From: CAYSWV01 sp964434865
Lineage (GTDB): Bacteria; Cyanobacteriota; Cyanobacteriia; Thermostichales; Thermostichaceae
DNA length: 64,000 nucleotides
Assembly: GCA_964434865.1 (NCBI GenBank)
Contig: CAYSWV010000014.1
Coordinates: forward strand, 1 to 64,000
Reading direction: 5' to 3'
Positions 8,134 to 16,375 of the stretch are shown piece by piece. The notes under the pieces are model-generated. The model saw only the letters and a program-made list of their open reading frames with translations, searched no databases and was not told the DNA's origin. A program made the position numbers and the translations under genes. Within the stretch, counting starts at the first letter, position 1. The number at the start of each line of letters is the position of its first letter.

Positions 8134-8601
8134 TTAGGGTTGAGCAGCAGCTTGAGTTACAGTATTCAGAGCTTTTTTCACGATCTCTATCGTGGCCTCA
8201 CATCCAGCCAGATTGTGGCGGGTATAGAGATAGTCGGGATCGTTGTAGCCAATCCATACTTGTCCAGCCTCATCTTCCCAAATCAGAGCTTTCTGGGGCA
8301 GATCGATCGCAACACTTTGGCTACATTGCATCAAGGGGGTTCCCACTTTCGGGTTACCAAAAATGACTAACTGGGTCGGGCGTAAGTCTAGGCCAACACC
8401 ACTCGCACCTTCTGCATGATCAATAGTGGTAAAAAGGGTTAACCCCCGTTCATTCAATTCAGTTTTGAATCGTCTAGTGGTTTCTGCAACCGTATGGTTA
8501 CTTTTAATTTGAACCATTCCATTCATAGTTTCAACCTCATTAGCGTGGACAGGGGTTAGCCCTAACATGAGGATCATCATCCCTGATAGCACTTTGTTCA
8601 T
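8134..8601 (-). CDS. DUF302 domain protein, exported
   Basis: This is a 155-residue protein with an N-terminal signal peptide (MNKVLSGMMILMLGLTPVHA, cut likely after VHA at about 20). The mature part is one DUF302 domain, recognisable from the stretch QLVIFGNPKVGTPLM near residues 77-91 and LPQKALIWED after it. The molecular function of DUF302 is not established; it is often found next to sulfur-oxidation and redox genes. The location should be periplasm or thylakoid lumen. It lies 51 bases after yeiH and 26 bases before the GST gene, all on one strand, so it is probably part of the sulfur operon. Confidence 0.85.
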   Translation of the reverse strand: MNKVLSGMMILMLGLTPVHANEVETMNGMVQIKSNHTVAETTRRFKTELNERGLTLFTTIDHAEGASGVGLDLRPTQLVIFGNPKVGTPLMQCSQSVAIDLPQKALIWEDEAGQVWIGYNDPDYLYTRHNLAGCEATIEIVKKALNTVTQAAAQP

Positions 8602-8652
8602 ACTTCACCTCGTTGGGTTACGATAGTCGCTCAATCTTAGTTTTGGGTTAAA

Positions 8653-9684
8653 TTAGTAGGCTAAATTCACCAGCCCAAAGCTCACACTTGAAATGAAAAG
8701 CCAAGACGCAGCCCCCAAATATAGGGGTTTCAAACCAGTTTGTCGCATTTTTAACAAGCTAGTTTCTAGCCCCATAGCTGCTAAGGCAATCGTCAGCAGA
8801 AATTTATTACTTCCGATCACAACTGCTTTGAGATCCGCTGGAAACAGATTTAAACTATTCAGGCCCACCAGAACCACAAACCCTAATACGAACCAAGGTA
8901 TGGGTAACTGGCTCAGCTTCAAGGATCCAGATGATGGTCTAGATCGAAAGCTTGTAAACCCTAAAGTTAAGAGGATCGGGACTAAAAAGACCACTCGGGA
9001 TAGCTTAGTGATAGCCGCAATGTCTCCACTCGGTCCTCCCATTTGGAAAGCAGCAGCAACCACCTGAGCCACTTCATGGATAGAGGCCCCGCACCAAATA
9101 CCATACGCATCAGGAGGTAAATGCAAGACCATATCGATAGCGGGGTACATCAACATGGATAAACTGCCAAAAACCGTGACAATCGTGACTGCATAAGCCA
9201 CATCTTCATCGGAACATTGAATCACCCCCCCTGTAGCAACAACTGCCGATGCTCCACAGATCGAGGTTCCTGCCGCAACTAACTGGGAAAGACTACGCTT
9301 TAGACCCATCCGCTGACCCAACCAGTAGGTAAAGCCATAGCTACTGCCTAATGTCAGAGTGACGATCCCCAATCCAACCGGTCCCACATCAATGATTTGA
9401 CCCACACTAATCCGCAATCCCAGCAAAATGACAGCTAGACGGAGAATCCGCTTCAACGAAAAGGTAATCCCGGGTTGCATCGCTGGTGTCACACCTTTAG
9501 CATTCCGGATCACAATTCCAATCACAACAGCTAAAATCAGAGGACTCATTAATGCCAGACTGGATACTTGATTAAGTAGAGTTGCCAAAGCTGCGATGCC
9601 TGTTGTTAGTAGGAGTCCAGCTACAATTGGATGACCACCAAATACTCGATCAGGTAGTTGGGTTGTTTTTGGTGTAACTTTCAT
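8653..9684 (-). CDS. YeiH/UPF0324 family putative sulfate or sulfite exporter
   Basis: This is a 343-residue polytopic inner membrane protein with about ten hydrophobic segments. Family marks are the GTSICGASAVVATGGVI block (about residues 142-158) and the IWCGASIHEVAQVVAAA block (about 196-212), both typical of the YeiH/PSE (putative sulfate exporter) family. Transport substrate is inferred only from family and context. In this cluster an anion exporter next to a persulfide dioxygenase, whose product is sulfite, makes export of sulfite or another oxidised sulfur anion a reasonable idea. It starts 77 bases after the thioredoxin-fold gene. Confidence 0.87.
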   Translation of the reverse strand: MKVTPKTTQLPDRVFGGHPIVAGLLLTTGIAALATLLNQVSSLALMSPLILAVVIGIVIRNAKGVTPAMQPGITFSLKRILRLAVILLGLRISVGQIIDVGPVGLGIVTLTLGSSYGFTYWLGQRMGLKRSLSQLVAAGTSICGASAVVATGGVIQCSDEDVAYAVTIVTVFGSLSMLMYPAIDMVLHLPPDAYGIWCGASIHEVAQVVAAAFQMGGPSGDIAAITKLSRVVFLVPILLTLGFTSFRSRPSSGSLKLSQLPIPWFVLGFVVLVGLNSLNLFPADLKAVVIGSNKFLLTIALAAMGLETSLLKMRQTGLKPLYLGAASWLFISSVSFGLVNLAY

Positions 9685-9761
9685 AGGTCTCCATCAAATT
9701 AAGGATGAAACGTCAACGGATCTCCTCACCTCAGCAACGGTAAAGCAAGGAGAAACCTCAG

Positions 9762-10100
9762 TTAAATGAAGTCCAGATCAGGGTTTTGGGCCATCATTTC
9801 ATTAACTTCATCAGCTTCAGAGGCCGTGATCTTGAACACCTCTTTCAAAAAGCGATAGTAAGCTGTAAACACTTGAGTTGAGCCATCCTCATAAGCAACA
9901 ATAAAGAAAGGAGCCGCTTCAACCTGATGTTGGGTGGCTAACTGATACCCCTCACTAGTTTCGATCTGGCGCTCGTCTGCTTCCACAATGCGATCTATTT
10001 GATTCAGTAAGCCTAGATCATCAAGTTCACTCATGACTCGGGCCGATTTGGCACAGAGATGTCCATTTTGTTTGATTTTTTTGACTACCGTAATATGCAT
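9762..10100 (-). CDS. Small thioredoxin-fold protein with a single cysteine
   Basis: I do not recognise a named family. The 112-residue protein starts with a beta strand (HITVVKKI) and then one Cys in the sequence GHLCAKSARVM, at the N end of the first helix, where a thioredoxin or glutaredoxin carries its CxxC. Further on, VEAAPFFIVAYEDGS has the Ala-Pro turn expected for the cis-Pro strand. So it looks like a monothiol thioredoxin fold with a charged C-terminal helix. Two ATGs lie in a row; the second (10100) has better spacing from AGTAGGAG. The gene lies about 13 bases after cysH. It could be a redox partner or sulfur carrier for APS reductase or persulfide metabolism; this is inference. 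Confidence 0.75.
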   Translation of the reverse strand: MHITVVKKIKQNGHLCAKSARVMSELDDLGLLNQIDRIVEADERQIETSEGYQLATQHQVEAAPFFIVAYEDGSTQVFTAYYRFLKEVFKITASEADEVNEMMAQNPDLDFI

Positions 10101-10113
10101 CATACGCTCCTAC

Positions 10114-10866
10114 TTAAGCTTGCTTTTCAGTCACATTGCCAGCATGGAGCCCACATTCTTTTTGGGTACTGCTTTCCCACCACCAGCGGCCTGCACGCTC
10201 ATGCTCACCTGGTAAAATGGCACGAGTACAGGGTTCACAGCCAATGCTGATAAAGCCACGTTCATGTAGTGAGTTGTAAGGCACCTTGTAGGCGCGGATG
10301 TACTGCCACACTTGTGCTGAGGTCCAGTTAGCCAGAGGATTAAACTTGGTGAGCGTGTGAGTGTCGGTCGAGAAGGCAGTATCAGTTTGAAGCATGGGTA
10401 CATCGGTGCGAGTTGGACTTTGATCTCGGCGTTGACCGGTGATCCAAGCATCCAGAGTTCCGAGTTTGCGGCGCAAGGGTCGCACTTTCCGAATCCCACA
10501 GCATTCTTTGTGACCATCTTTGTAAAAACTAAAGAGACCTTTTTCGCGCACTAAGGCTTCCACCTGAGCTGGATCAGGGAAGAGAATCTCTAAGTTGAGG
10601 CTGTAGTGCTCTCGAACTCGATCAATAAATTGATAGGTTTCCGGGTGAAGACGGCCTGTGTCTAATGAAAACACCTGAACATTTTTATTGATCTTAACGG
10701 CCATATCAATCAACACAACATCTTCAGCGCCACTGAAAGAAATGGCAATACGATCAAATTGTTTGAGGGCAAATCTGAGAATTTTTTGGGGATTTTTGTC
10801 AGCGTACTCAGCTTGCAACTTGGGAATATCGAGATCGGTGGTGGTAATAGGAGCAGATGGGATCAT
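10114..10866 (-). CDS. cysH: Assimilatory APS reductase (CysH family, iron-sulfur type)
   Basis: This 250-residue member of the CysH family reduces activated sulfate to sulfite. The PP-loop is SFSGAEDV at 43-50. Cluster ligands are visible: C122-C123 in KECCGIRK and C210/C213 in GCEPC. The catalytic Cys is C238 in KECGLH near the C-terminus. Family knowledge says that CC plus CxxC binds a [4Fe-4S] cluster and goes with use of APS itself, while PAPS reductases lack these pairs. That fits the absence of an APS kinase gene between it and sat. A clear TGGAGG precedes the ATG. The sat gene lies 125 bases upstream on the same strand, and the one-cysteine thioredoxin-fold gene follows closely. Confidence 0.93.
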   Translation of the reverse strand: MIPSAPITTTDLDIPKLQAEYADKNPQKILRFALKQFDRIAISFSGAEDVVLIDMAVKINKNVQVFSLDTGRLHPETYQFIDRVREHYSLNLEILFPDPAQVEALVREKGLFSFYKDGHKECCGIRKVRPLRRKLGTLDAWITGQRRDQSPTRTDVPMLQTDTAFSTDTHTLTKFNPLANWTSAQVWQYIRAYKVPYNSLHERGFISIGCEPCTRAILPGEHERAGRWWWESSTQKECGLHAGNVTEKQA

Positions 10867-10991
10867 AGTAACCTCCAGATAGGATTAGGATAGTGATCAT
10901 GAGTAGGGTAGGCTGATGAGATCGCTTATAGTCACCAGCCAAAGACCTATCAGGTCAGAATGGTGTCAGTCTGAGTTTTCGACTCTGTGGA

Positions 10992-12155
10992 TCAACTCCG
11001 CTGCATCGCTGCAACCAGGATGGCTGCCACTTCTGGTCGAGAGAATTCAGGGGGTGGGGTTTGGCCGTCTCTTAGTAGCTTACGAACTTTAGTCCCAGAT
11101 AGGTGAATACGTTCTTCAGGGGTACTGGGGCTAGTTTTGGCAGTTGCCATAGTTTGGGTACGAGTGCAGTAAAAAGCGTGTTCAAACTTTAAGGCTGTTA
11201 TCTGCAGTTCATCTTGGTTAAACTGTTCAAACATATGCTGAGCATCATAGGTGCCATAGTAATCCCCCACTCCAGCATGATCACGGCCCACGATGAAATG
11301 TGTACACCCATAATTTTGACGCGCAATGGCATGCATAATAGCTTCCCGAGGCCCCGCATAACGCATAGCTGCTGGGAAAACACCTAAGATGACACGCTGT
11401 TGAGGGTAGTATTTGTCCAACAAGACTTCGTAGCACTGCATCCGCACATCTGCAGGAATATCGTCAGACTTAGTGGCACCTACTAATGGATTGATAAATA
11501 AGCCATCTACCATTTCTAAAGCCACCTTAGTGATATATTCATGAGCTCGGTGGATGGGGTTACGAGTTTGAAAAGCAGCGATCGTTTTCCAGCCACTCTC
11601 TTGAAAAGCAGCCCGAGATTGATGTGGGGTGAGGCGATAGGCTAAAAAGTCCTCATAAGGCACAGGCTGTAGACGTTTGATCGGTCCACCCAAATACACC
11701 TCTCCTTCAGCCTGAAAGGCAGCTACTCCGGGATGTTTATTTTCAGTTGTCAAGTAAACCTTTTGAGCTTCGTGATCAGGGTTGGGCTTAAACTTACTGG
11801 TCACAGTCATGGTAGCTAGGATAGTGCCGTTAGGATGCACCAGAGCTATGTCACGATCTAGTGGGTATTGATTAGCTTCTGCTTCAGGTACTTGTAGAGT
11901 TACAGGAATACTCCAAGCTAAGCCATTAGGCAAGCGAATATCATCAACAATAGTGTGATACTCAGCCTCGGTGACAAAACCAGTTAGGGGACTATAAACA
12001 CCAGTGGCAATGCATTCTAGATCAGCAATGTTACGCAGAGAAAGGCGACGATGAGGCAGTGATTGAGCGACTTCTAGAGCCTGCTGTCGATCGGCTTCGT
12101 TTAAGCTACTTTGAACAAGTTTGCCACCATGGGGTGCAATTAATATATCTGACAT
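10992..12155 (-). CDS. sat: Sulfate adenylyltransferase (ATP sulfurylase)
   Basis: This enzyme makes APS and pyrophosphate from ATP and sulfate, the first step of sulfate assimilation. The 387-residue protein carries the nucleotide-binding QTRNPIHRAH at 196-205 and GRDHAG at 290-295, with the N-terminal PUA-like domain before them. There is no C-terminal APS kinase domain, so it is the single-domain bacterial and algal form. The ATG at 12155 is preferred over the in-frame ATG at 12191 because GAGGA lies four bases before it and the extra 12 residues are not family-like. It follows the SLC13 permease gene by 59 bases and precedes cysH. Confidence 0.95.
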   Translation of the reverse strand: MSDILIAPHGGKLVQSSLNEADRQQALEVAQSLPHRRLSLRNIADLECIATGVYSPLTGFVTEAEYHTIVDDIRLPNGLAWSIPVTLQVPEAEANQYPLDRDIALVHPNGTILATMTVTSKFKPNPDHEAQKVYLTTENKHPGVAAFQAEGEVYLGGPIKRLQPVPYEDFLAYRLTPHQSRAAFQESGWKTIAAFQTRNPIHRAHEYITKVALEMVDGLFINPLVGATKSDDIPADVRMQCYEVLLDKYYPQQRVILGVFPAAMRYAGPREAIMHAIARQNYGCTHFIVGRDHAGVGDYYGTYDAQHMFEQFNQDELQITALKFEHAFYCTRTQTMATAKTSPSTPEERIHLSGTKVRKLLRDGQTPPPEFSRPEVAAILVAAMQRS

Positions 12156-12214
12156 AGAGTCCTCGTTAGTTAGATGATAGGAGTGAGTCAATAGGTGATC
12201 ATGATTGAGTCTGC

Positions 12215-14059
12215 TTACAAGCCATACAGCCAGATAATGAGGGGAGGAGTGATCAGTAACATCAGGACATTTAGAGGTAATCCCACTCTAAAGAAGTCCA
12301 GAAACTTGTACCCTCCTGGGCCATATACCATTGTGTTAGTCTGATAGCCAATGGGAGTCATAAAGCTACTAGAGGCGGCAAAGGTGACAGCTAGAATAAA
12401 GGCTAGAGGGTTCAGATCCAAACCATCAGCAACTTCAGCTGCAATGGGTAGTAATAGGACAATGGTGGCATTATTGGAGAGCAATTCGGTCAAGATAGAA
12501 GTCACCCCAAAGAAGAGTGTCAAGAGACCGTAACCCGACAGATTGTCACTAAAGTAAAGGAGATGACTAGCTAACCATTGGGTTGCCCCTGAGTTATTCA
12601 TAGCAATACCCAGTGGGATCAGGCCAGCGAGTAAGAAAATGATATTCCAACGCACAGACCCATAGAGTTCTCCTGGCTTCAGACAGCCTGTCAGGACCAT
12701 TAATACCGCTCCAACCAAAGAACTCACTAAAATGGGGAACCAGTTGAGAGCTGACACCAGTACCACTCCAGCACTAATTGCAATGGCGATCCCAGCTTTG
12801 TCTCGGCGCGCGATATCTAGATCTCGTTGACTTAGAACTAAGAAGTCACGGCTTGCCTGTAACCCCGATAGGCTTTGCTTAGGTCCTTGGACTAACAAAA
12901 CATCACCAAATCGCAAGGGGATCTGAGCTAGGCGATGATGAGTAAGTTCAGCTCCACGGCGGATCGCTAGTGCAATCGCGTTATACCGTTGCCGAAACCG
13001 AGAATCCTTTAAAGTGGATCCAATTAAGTCAGAATTAGATGGGATCAAAAGCTCTAACAACCCCTCTTCATCCTCATCTTTAGCCCCGTACTTACTGGCA
13101 GGGATGACCTGACCAAATTTGAGTTCGGGTAGTATTTCAATGCCTTTCTCTTCTTTGATCTGGAGCAAATCTTGGTGACTGGCATGGACCAGTAATACAT
13201 CTCCCGCTTGCAAGATCTTGTGATCAAGAGGGTGAGAGAAATGAACACCATGGCGAATGATAGCCAGTACATCTACATTAAACCGCTGGTTAGGACAACG
13301 GACGCTCTGTTTGAGACAACTAGAGGCTAGCGTTTGTCCAATCAAAGAAGAGCTGGCTGTAATAATGATCTCACTAATGTAGTTATCCAAGCCGTAGTCT
13401 GAGGCCACACTAGGGTTAGCTCGTAGGCGAGCAGGTAGTAAGACAGGTGCCACTACAGCCAGATAAATCAGGCCTACTGTAAAGGTGATAGCCCCTAGCT
13501 TGGTAAATTGAAAGAGCGAAAACGCCCCATACCCTAATTGCTCAGACAACCCACTGGCAAGAATATTGGTAGAGGTCCCAATAACGGTAATCGTGCCTCC
13601 CAAGATCGTCACGTAGGATAACGGGATCAAGAGCTTAGAGACGGACACATTCTGTCGGCGGCACCAGTCTTCCACAATGGGCAGAAAGACGGCTACCACA
13701 GCTGTATTATTAATTAAAGCGGTGATTGGACCTGCGATCAGACCTAATGTGAGTATTTGTCGAGTTGGATGTTTACCTCCCCATCGCATTAAACACTGAT
13801 TGACAACTTGAATGGCTCCTGTACGGGCAATCCCTGCACTGAGCACAAACATAGACATAACGGTGATCGTAGCCGGGTTACCAAACCCAGAAATTCCTTC
13901 CTCCGGACTAACCAACCCTAGTACCATCAACAAGGCAGCGGTTGCCAGTGCTACGATATCTAAGGAGAACCACTCACCAATACAACAGACTAACGCTAGG
14001 GCCAGTACGCTGAGGGTGAGTACAATGGAGGTAACCATAGGTGATTCACTTCCAGGCAT
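12215..14059 (-). CDS. SLC13/DASS-family permease with two RCK_C domains (likely sulfate transporter)
   Basis: This is a 614-residue membrane protein. Hydrophobic segments fill residues 1-210 and about 420-614. The central soluble part holds two RCK_C (TrkA-C) domains: the first ends with HPLDHKILQAGDVLLVHA, the second with IPLRFGDVLLVQGP. The DASS signatures are the hairpins ending in INNTAVVAVFLP (about 115-127) and LLSNNATIVLLLP (about 535-547). This layout matches the SLT/SAC1-like group used for sodium-driven sulfate uptake in algae and bacteria. Its position directly upstream of sat supports sulfate as substrate. An internal ATG at 14038 is an alternative start. The leading position suggests it heads the sulfur transcription unit. 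Confidence 0.88.
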   Translation of the reverse strand: MPGSESPMVTSIVLTLSVLALALVCCIGEWFSLDIVALATAALLMVLGLVSPEEGISGFGNPATITVMSMFVLSAGIARTGAIQVVNQCLMRWGGKHPTRQILTLGLIAGPITALINNTAVVAVFLPIVEDWCRRQNVSVSKLLIPLSYVTILGGTITVIGTSTNILASGLSEQLGYGAFSLFQFTKLGAITFTVGLIYLAVVAPVLLPARLRANPSVASDYGLDNYISEIIITASSSLIGQTLASSCLKQSVRCPNQRFNVDVLAIIRHGVHFSHPLDHKILQAGDVLLVHASHQDLLQIKEEKGIEILPELKFGQVIPASKYGAKDEDEEGLLELLIPSNSDLIGSTLKDSRFRQRYNAIALAIRRGAELTHHRLAQIPLRFGDVLLVQGPKQSLSGLQASRDFLVLSQRDLDIARRDKAGIAIAISAGVVLVSALNWFPILVSSLVGAVLMVLTGCLKPGELYGSVRWNIIFLLAGLIPLGIAMNNSGATQWLASHLLYFSDNLSGYGLLTLFFGVTSILTELLSNNATIVLLLPIAAEVADGLDLNPLAFILAVTFAASSSFMTPIGYQTNTMVYGPGGYKFLDFFRVGLPLNVLMLLITPPLIIWLYGL

Positions 14060-14461
14060 GGCGATTACGTTTTTTGAAGTGACAGTTTCACCCTACTGAG
14101 GCCCTCTGAGAAGAGACTGACCGCTTTCTGAGAGAACTTTCACTGGAATCACTCGGTTCAACCATGATCATAAGCATTCTGACTCGTCAACTGCTAAAAC
14201 CTGTTTAAATCAGCAATGCATTGAGCTATTCTCCAAGCTTTCTCCTCCTAAAGTGCAAATCAGGCGGGTTAATGCCTCACTCTAGTGAGATAACTTGATA
14301 CCTATCGAGTGTTGTTCATGTCAGTGCTATTGTAGTGCTACTCTCAGTATAATCCACAGTAGTCTATTTAAAATGAGTCGTCTACTTGAAATTCTTGAAT
14401 CCTAGGTGACCCAAATCCCCTTCCTCGGTACGATGAAGAAGATCACTCGAGGAGTCAACCT
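14060..14461. other. Divergent spacer between sulfur cluster and aldose epimerase
   Basis: No gene is seen in these 402 bases. The spacer must carry the promoters for the minus-strand sulfur directon and for the plus-strand epimerase. A TATAAT-like box on the plus strand lies near 14348, with no convincing -35. A GAGGAG ribosome site at 14449-14454 serves the GTG start at 14462. I saw no clear operator palindrome for a sulfur regulator. Confidence 0.5.
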
Positions 14462-15331
14462 GTGTTTACAGTCACTAGCGAATCCAAACAATATTTGACC
14501 TACATCCTAAAAGATGAATCCGCTGACTCAGTCGTTGAGGTGGTGCCAGAACGAGGCGGGATCATCACTCAATGGTGGATCAAGGGACAAGAGATTTTCT
14601 ATCTTGATCGTGAGCGTTTTACCCATCCTGATCTGAGTGTGCGAGGTGGGATCCCCATCTTATTTCCCATTTGTGGTCCGATTCCCAACGATACCTTTAC
14701 CCACAACAATCTTGACTATCCACTCAAACGACATGGATTTGCTCGTGATCTAGCATGGCAGACTATTGATCAATCAAGTGATGCGGCGGCTAGTTTAACG
14801 ATCCAGCTCAATAGTTCTACAGAAACCTTAAAGGCCTACCCCTTTGCCTTTCAACTCACTTTTAAATATAGTTTAGTTGGATCAAAATTAACCTTAGAAC
14901 AAACTCATACCAATCAATCCTCTGAACCTATGCCCTTTTCCTCTGGGCTACATCCCTACTTTTATGTTCAAGATAAAACCCAACTCCGATGTGAGATTCC
15001 AGCCAGCCAATTTACCAATCACTTAACAGAACAAGATGAAGCATTTACCGGATCATTTGACTTTAGCCAAGCTGAGATCGATGTGGCCTTCAAACAGCTT
15101 ACCGCTCGATCCGCTGCAGTGACAGATGTAGGCACGGGTAAAACGTTGACAGTTACTTATGATGATCATTATTCAACTCTAGTATTCTGGACCCAAAAGG
15201 GCAAAGACTTTTATTGTATTGAACCCTGGACGGCGCCGCGGAAAGCTCTCGTCACCGGAGAACACCTGCTTAAAGTTGATCCAGGTGCGAGTCTGACAAC
15301 CCAAGTCAGCTTTACCCTCTCTGAGCATTAA
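14462..15331 (+). CDS. Aldose 1-epimerase family protein
   Basis: This is a 289-residue cytosolic mutarotase-like enzyme of the galactose mutarotase/YeaD superfamily, interconverting alpha and beta anomers of a sugar or sugar phosphate. Family marks are RGGIPILFPICGP (about 62-74), HGFARD (about 94-99), FSSGLHPYF around 159-167 with the catalytic His, and the C-terminal EPWTAPR with the acidic base region before it. HGFAR and the GIPILFP block favour the D-hexose-6-phosphate mutarotase subgroup. Translation probably begins at the GTG at 14462, six or seven bases after GAGGAG. The gene stands alone, 147 bases before ppk2. Confidence 0.87.
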   Translation: MFTVTSESKQYLTYILKDESADSVVEVVPERGGIITQWWIKGQEIFYLDRERFTHPDLSVRGGIPILFPICGPIPNDTFTHNNLDYPLKRHGFARDLAWQTIDQSSDAAASLTIQLNSSTETLKAYPFAFQLTFKYSLVGSKLTLEQTHTNQSSEPMPFSSGLHPYFYVQDKTQLRCEIPASQFTNHLTEQDEAFTGSFDFSQAEIDVAFKQLTARSAAVTDVGTGKTLTVTYDDHYSTLVFWTQKGKDFYCIEPWTAPRKALVTGEHLLKVDPGASLTTQVSFTLSEH

Positions 15332-15375
15332 CATTTGATCCTTTTTAAATGTCACTGATTTTAAATACCACTGAT

Positions 15376-15402
15376 CAGGATCTTCTCATTCAGAGGATCC
15401 TG
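15376..15402 (+). other. Inverted repeat after aldose epimerase
   Basis: The arms caggatc and gatcctg (7 bp, perfect) flank a 13-base loop. No T run follows directly, so this is at best a weak terminator or an RNA hairpin. Just before it, at 15343-15374, is an imperfect 16-bp tandem duplication. Confidence 0.3.
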
Positions 15403-15487
15403 TGCTTAAAGTTTTGACACAATTGACAGCTTGGGGATCAGAGGCTTAAGCTTAGTTTACCACACGTTAACCTAGTCAGTGGAGTCA

Positions 15488-16369
15488 ATGAAAGATCAAG
15501 ACTTTATTCAAGCCCTAGCTCCTGAACGAATGATCATCTCTCCTGGGACTACAGTGAAATTGAAGCACTATGATCCAGCTTATACAGGAACTTTCAAGAA
15601 GAGTGAAGCCAAAGAGTATCTTGAATTGGGGATCAAAAATCTAGCTCAGTTTCAAGATAAACTGTATGCCCAAAATATTTATGCCTTACTGATCATTTTT
15701 CAAGCTATGGATGCAGCAGGCAAAGATAGTACGATCAAACATGTGATGTCAGGGATTAATCCCCAAGGATGCCAAGTCTATAGCTTCAAACAACCCTCAT
15801 TAGAAGAACTCGATCACGATTATATGTGGCGATACTGTAAAGCCCTACCAGAACGGGGTCGGATTGGGATCTTTAATCGATCTTATTATGAAGAGGTCTT
15901 AGTGGTGCGGGTTCACTCAGAGCTTCTGGATAAGCAACAGTTACCGCCTACTTTTAAAACTCAACACATTTGGGATCAACGATTTGAAGATATTAATCAT
16001 TTTGAGAGATATTTGTCTAACAACGGCGTGGTTGTGCTCAAGTTTTTCCTGCATCTTTCTAAGCAAGAACAAAAAAAGCGATTTTTACAGCGCATTGATC
16101 GACCCGAAAAAAATTGGAAGTTTTCAGTCACTGATGTTCGTGATCGACTCCACTGGGATGACTATATGCATGCTTACGAAGAGACTTTAACCCACACCAG
16201 CACCAATTGGGCTCCATGGCATGTAATTCCTGCAGATCACAAATGGTTTACTCGTTTAGCTGTAGCTTATTTTATCTATCACAAAATGGATGCTCTAAAC
16301 CTGGCCTATCCTGAAGTAGAACCGGATCATCAAAAGCGGTTACAAGAAGCTAAAGCCTTACTCACCTGA
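15488..16369 (+). CDS. ppk2: Polyphosphate kinase 2 family protein
   Basis: This enzyme of the PPK2 family transfers phosphate between polyphosphate and nucleotides. The Walker A-like block QAMDAAGKDSTIKH lies at about residues 72-85, followed by the family blocks SFKQPSLEELDHDYMWR, FNRSYYEEVLVVRVH (lid/Walker B region) and FLHLSKQEQKKRF. The length of about 293 residues fits a single-domain class I or III enzyme; which nucleotide (AMP, ADP or GDP) it uses cannot be told from this. The ATG at 15488 follows GGAG by three bases, while a GTG at 15479 adds three residues; the start is uncertain. It is monocistronic and converges with the methyltransferase gene. Confidence 0.9.
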   Translation: MKDQDFIQALAPERMIISPGTTVKLKHYDPAYTGTFKKSEAKEYLELGIKNLAQFQDKLYAQNIYALLIIFQAMDAAGKDSTIKHVMSGINPQGCQVYSFKQPSLEELDHDYMWRYCKALPERGRIGIFNRSYYEEVLVVRVHSELLDKQQLPPTFKTQHIWDQRFEDINHFERYLSNNGVVVLKFFLHLSKQEQKKRFLQRIDRPEKNWKFSVTDVRDRLHWDDYMHAYEETLTHTSTNWAPWHVIPADHKWFTRLAVAYFIYHKMDALNLAYPEVEPDHQKRLQEAKALLT

Positions 16370-16375
16370 ACTCCA

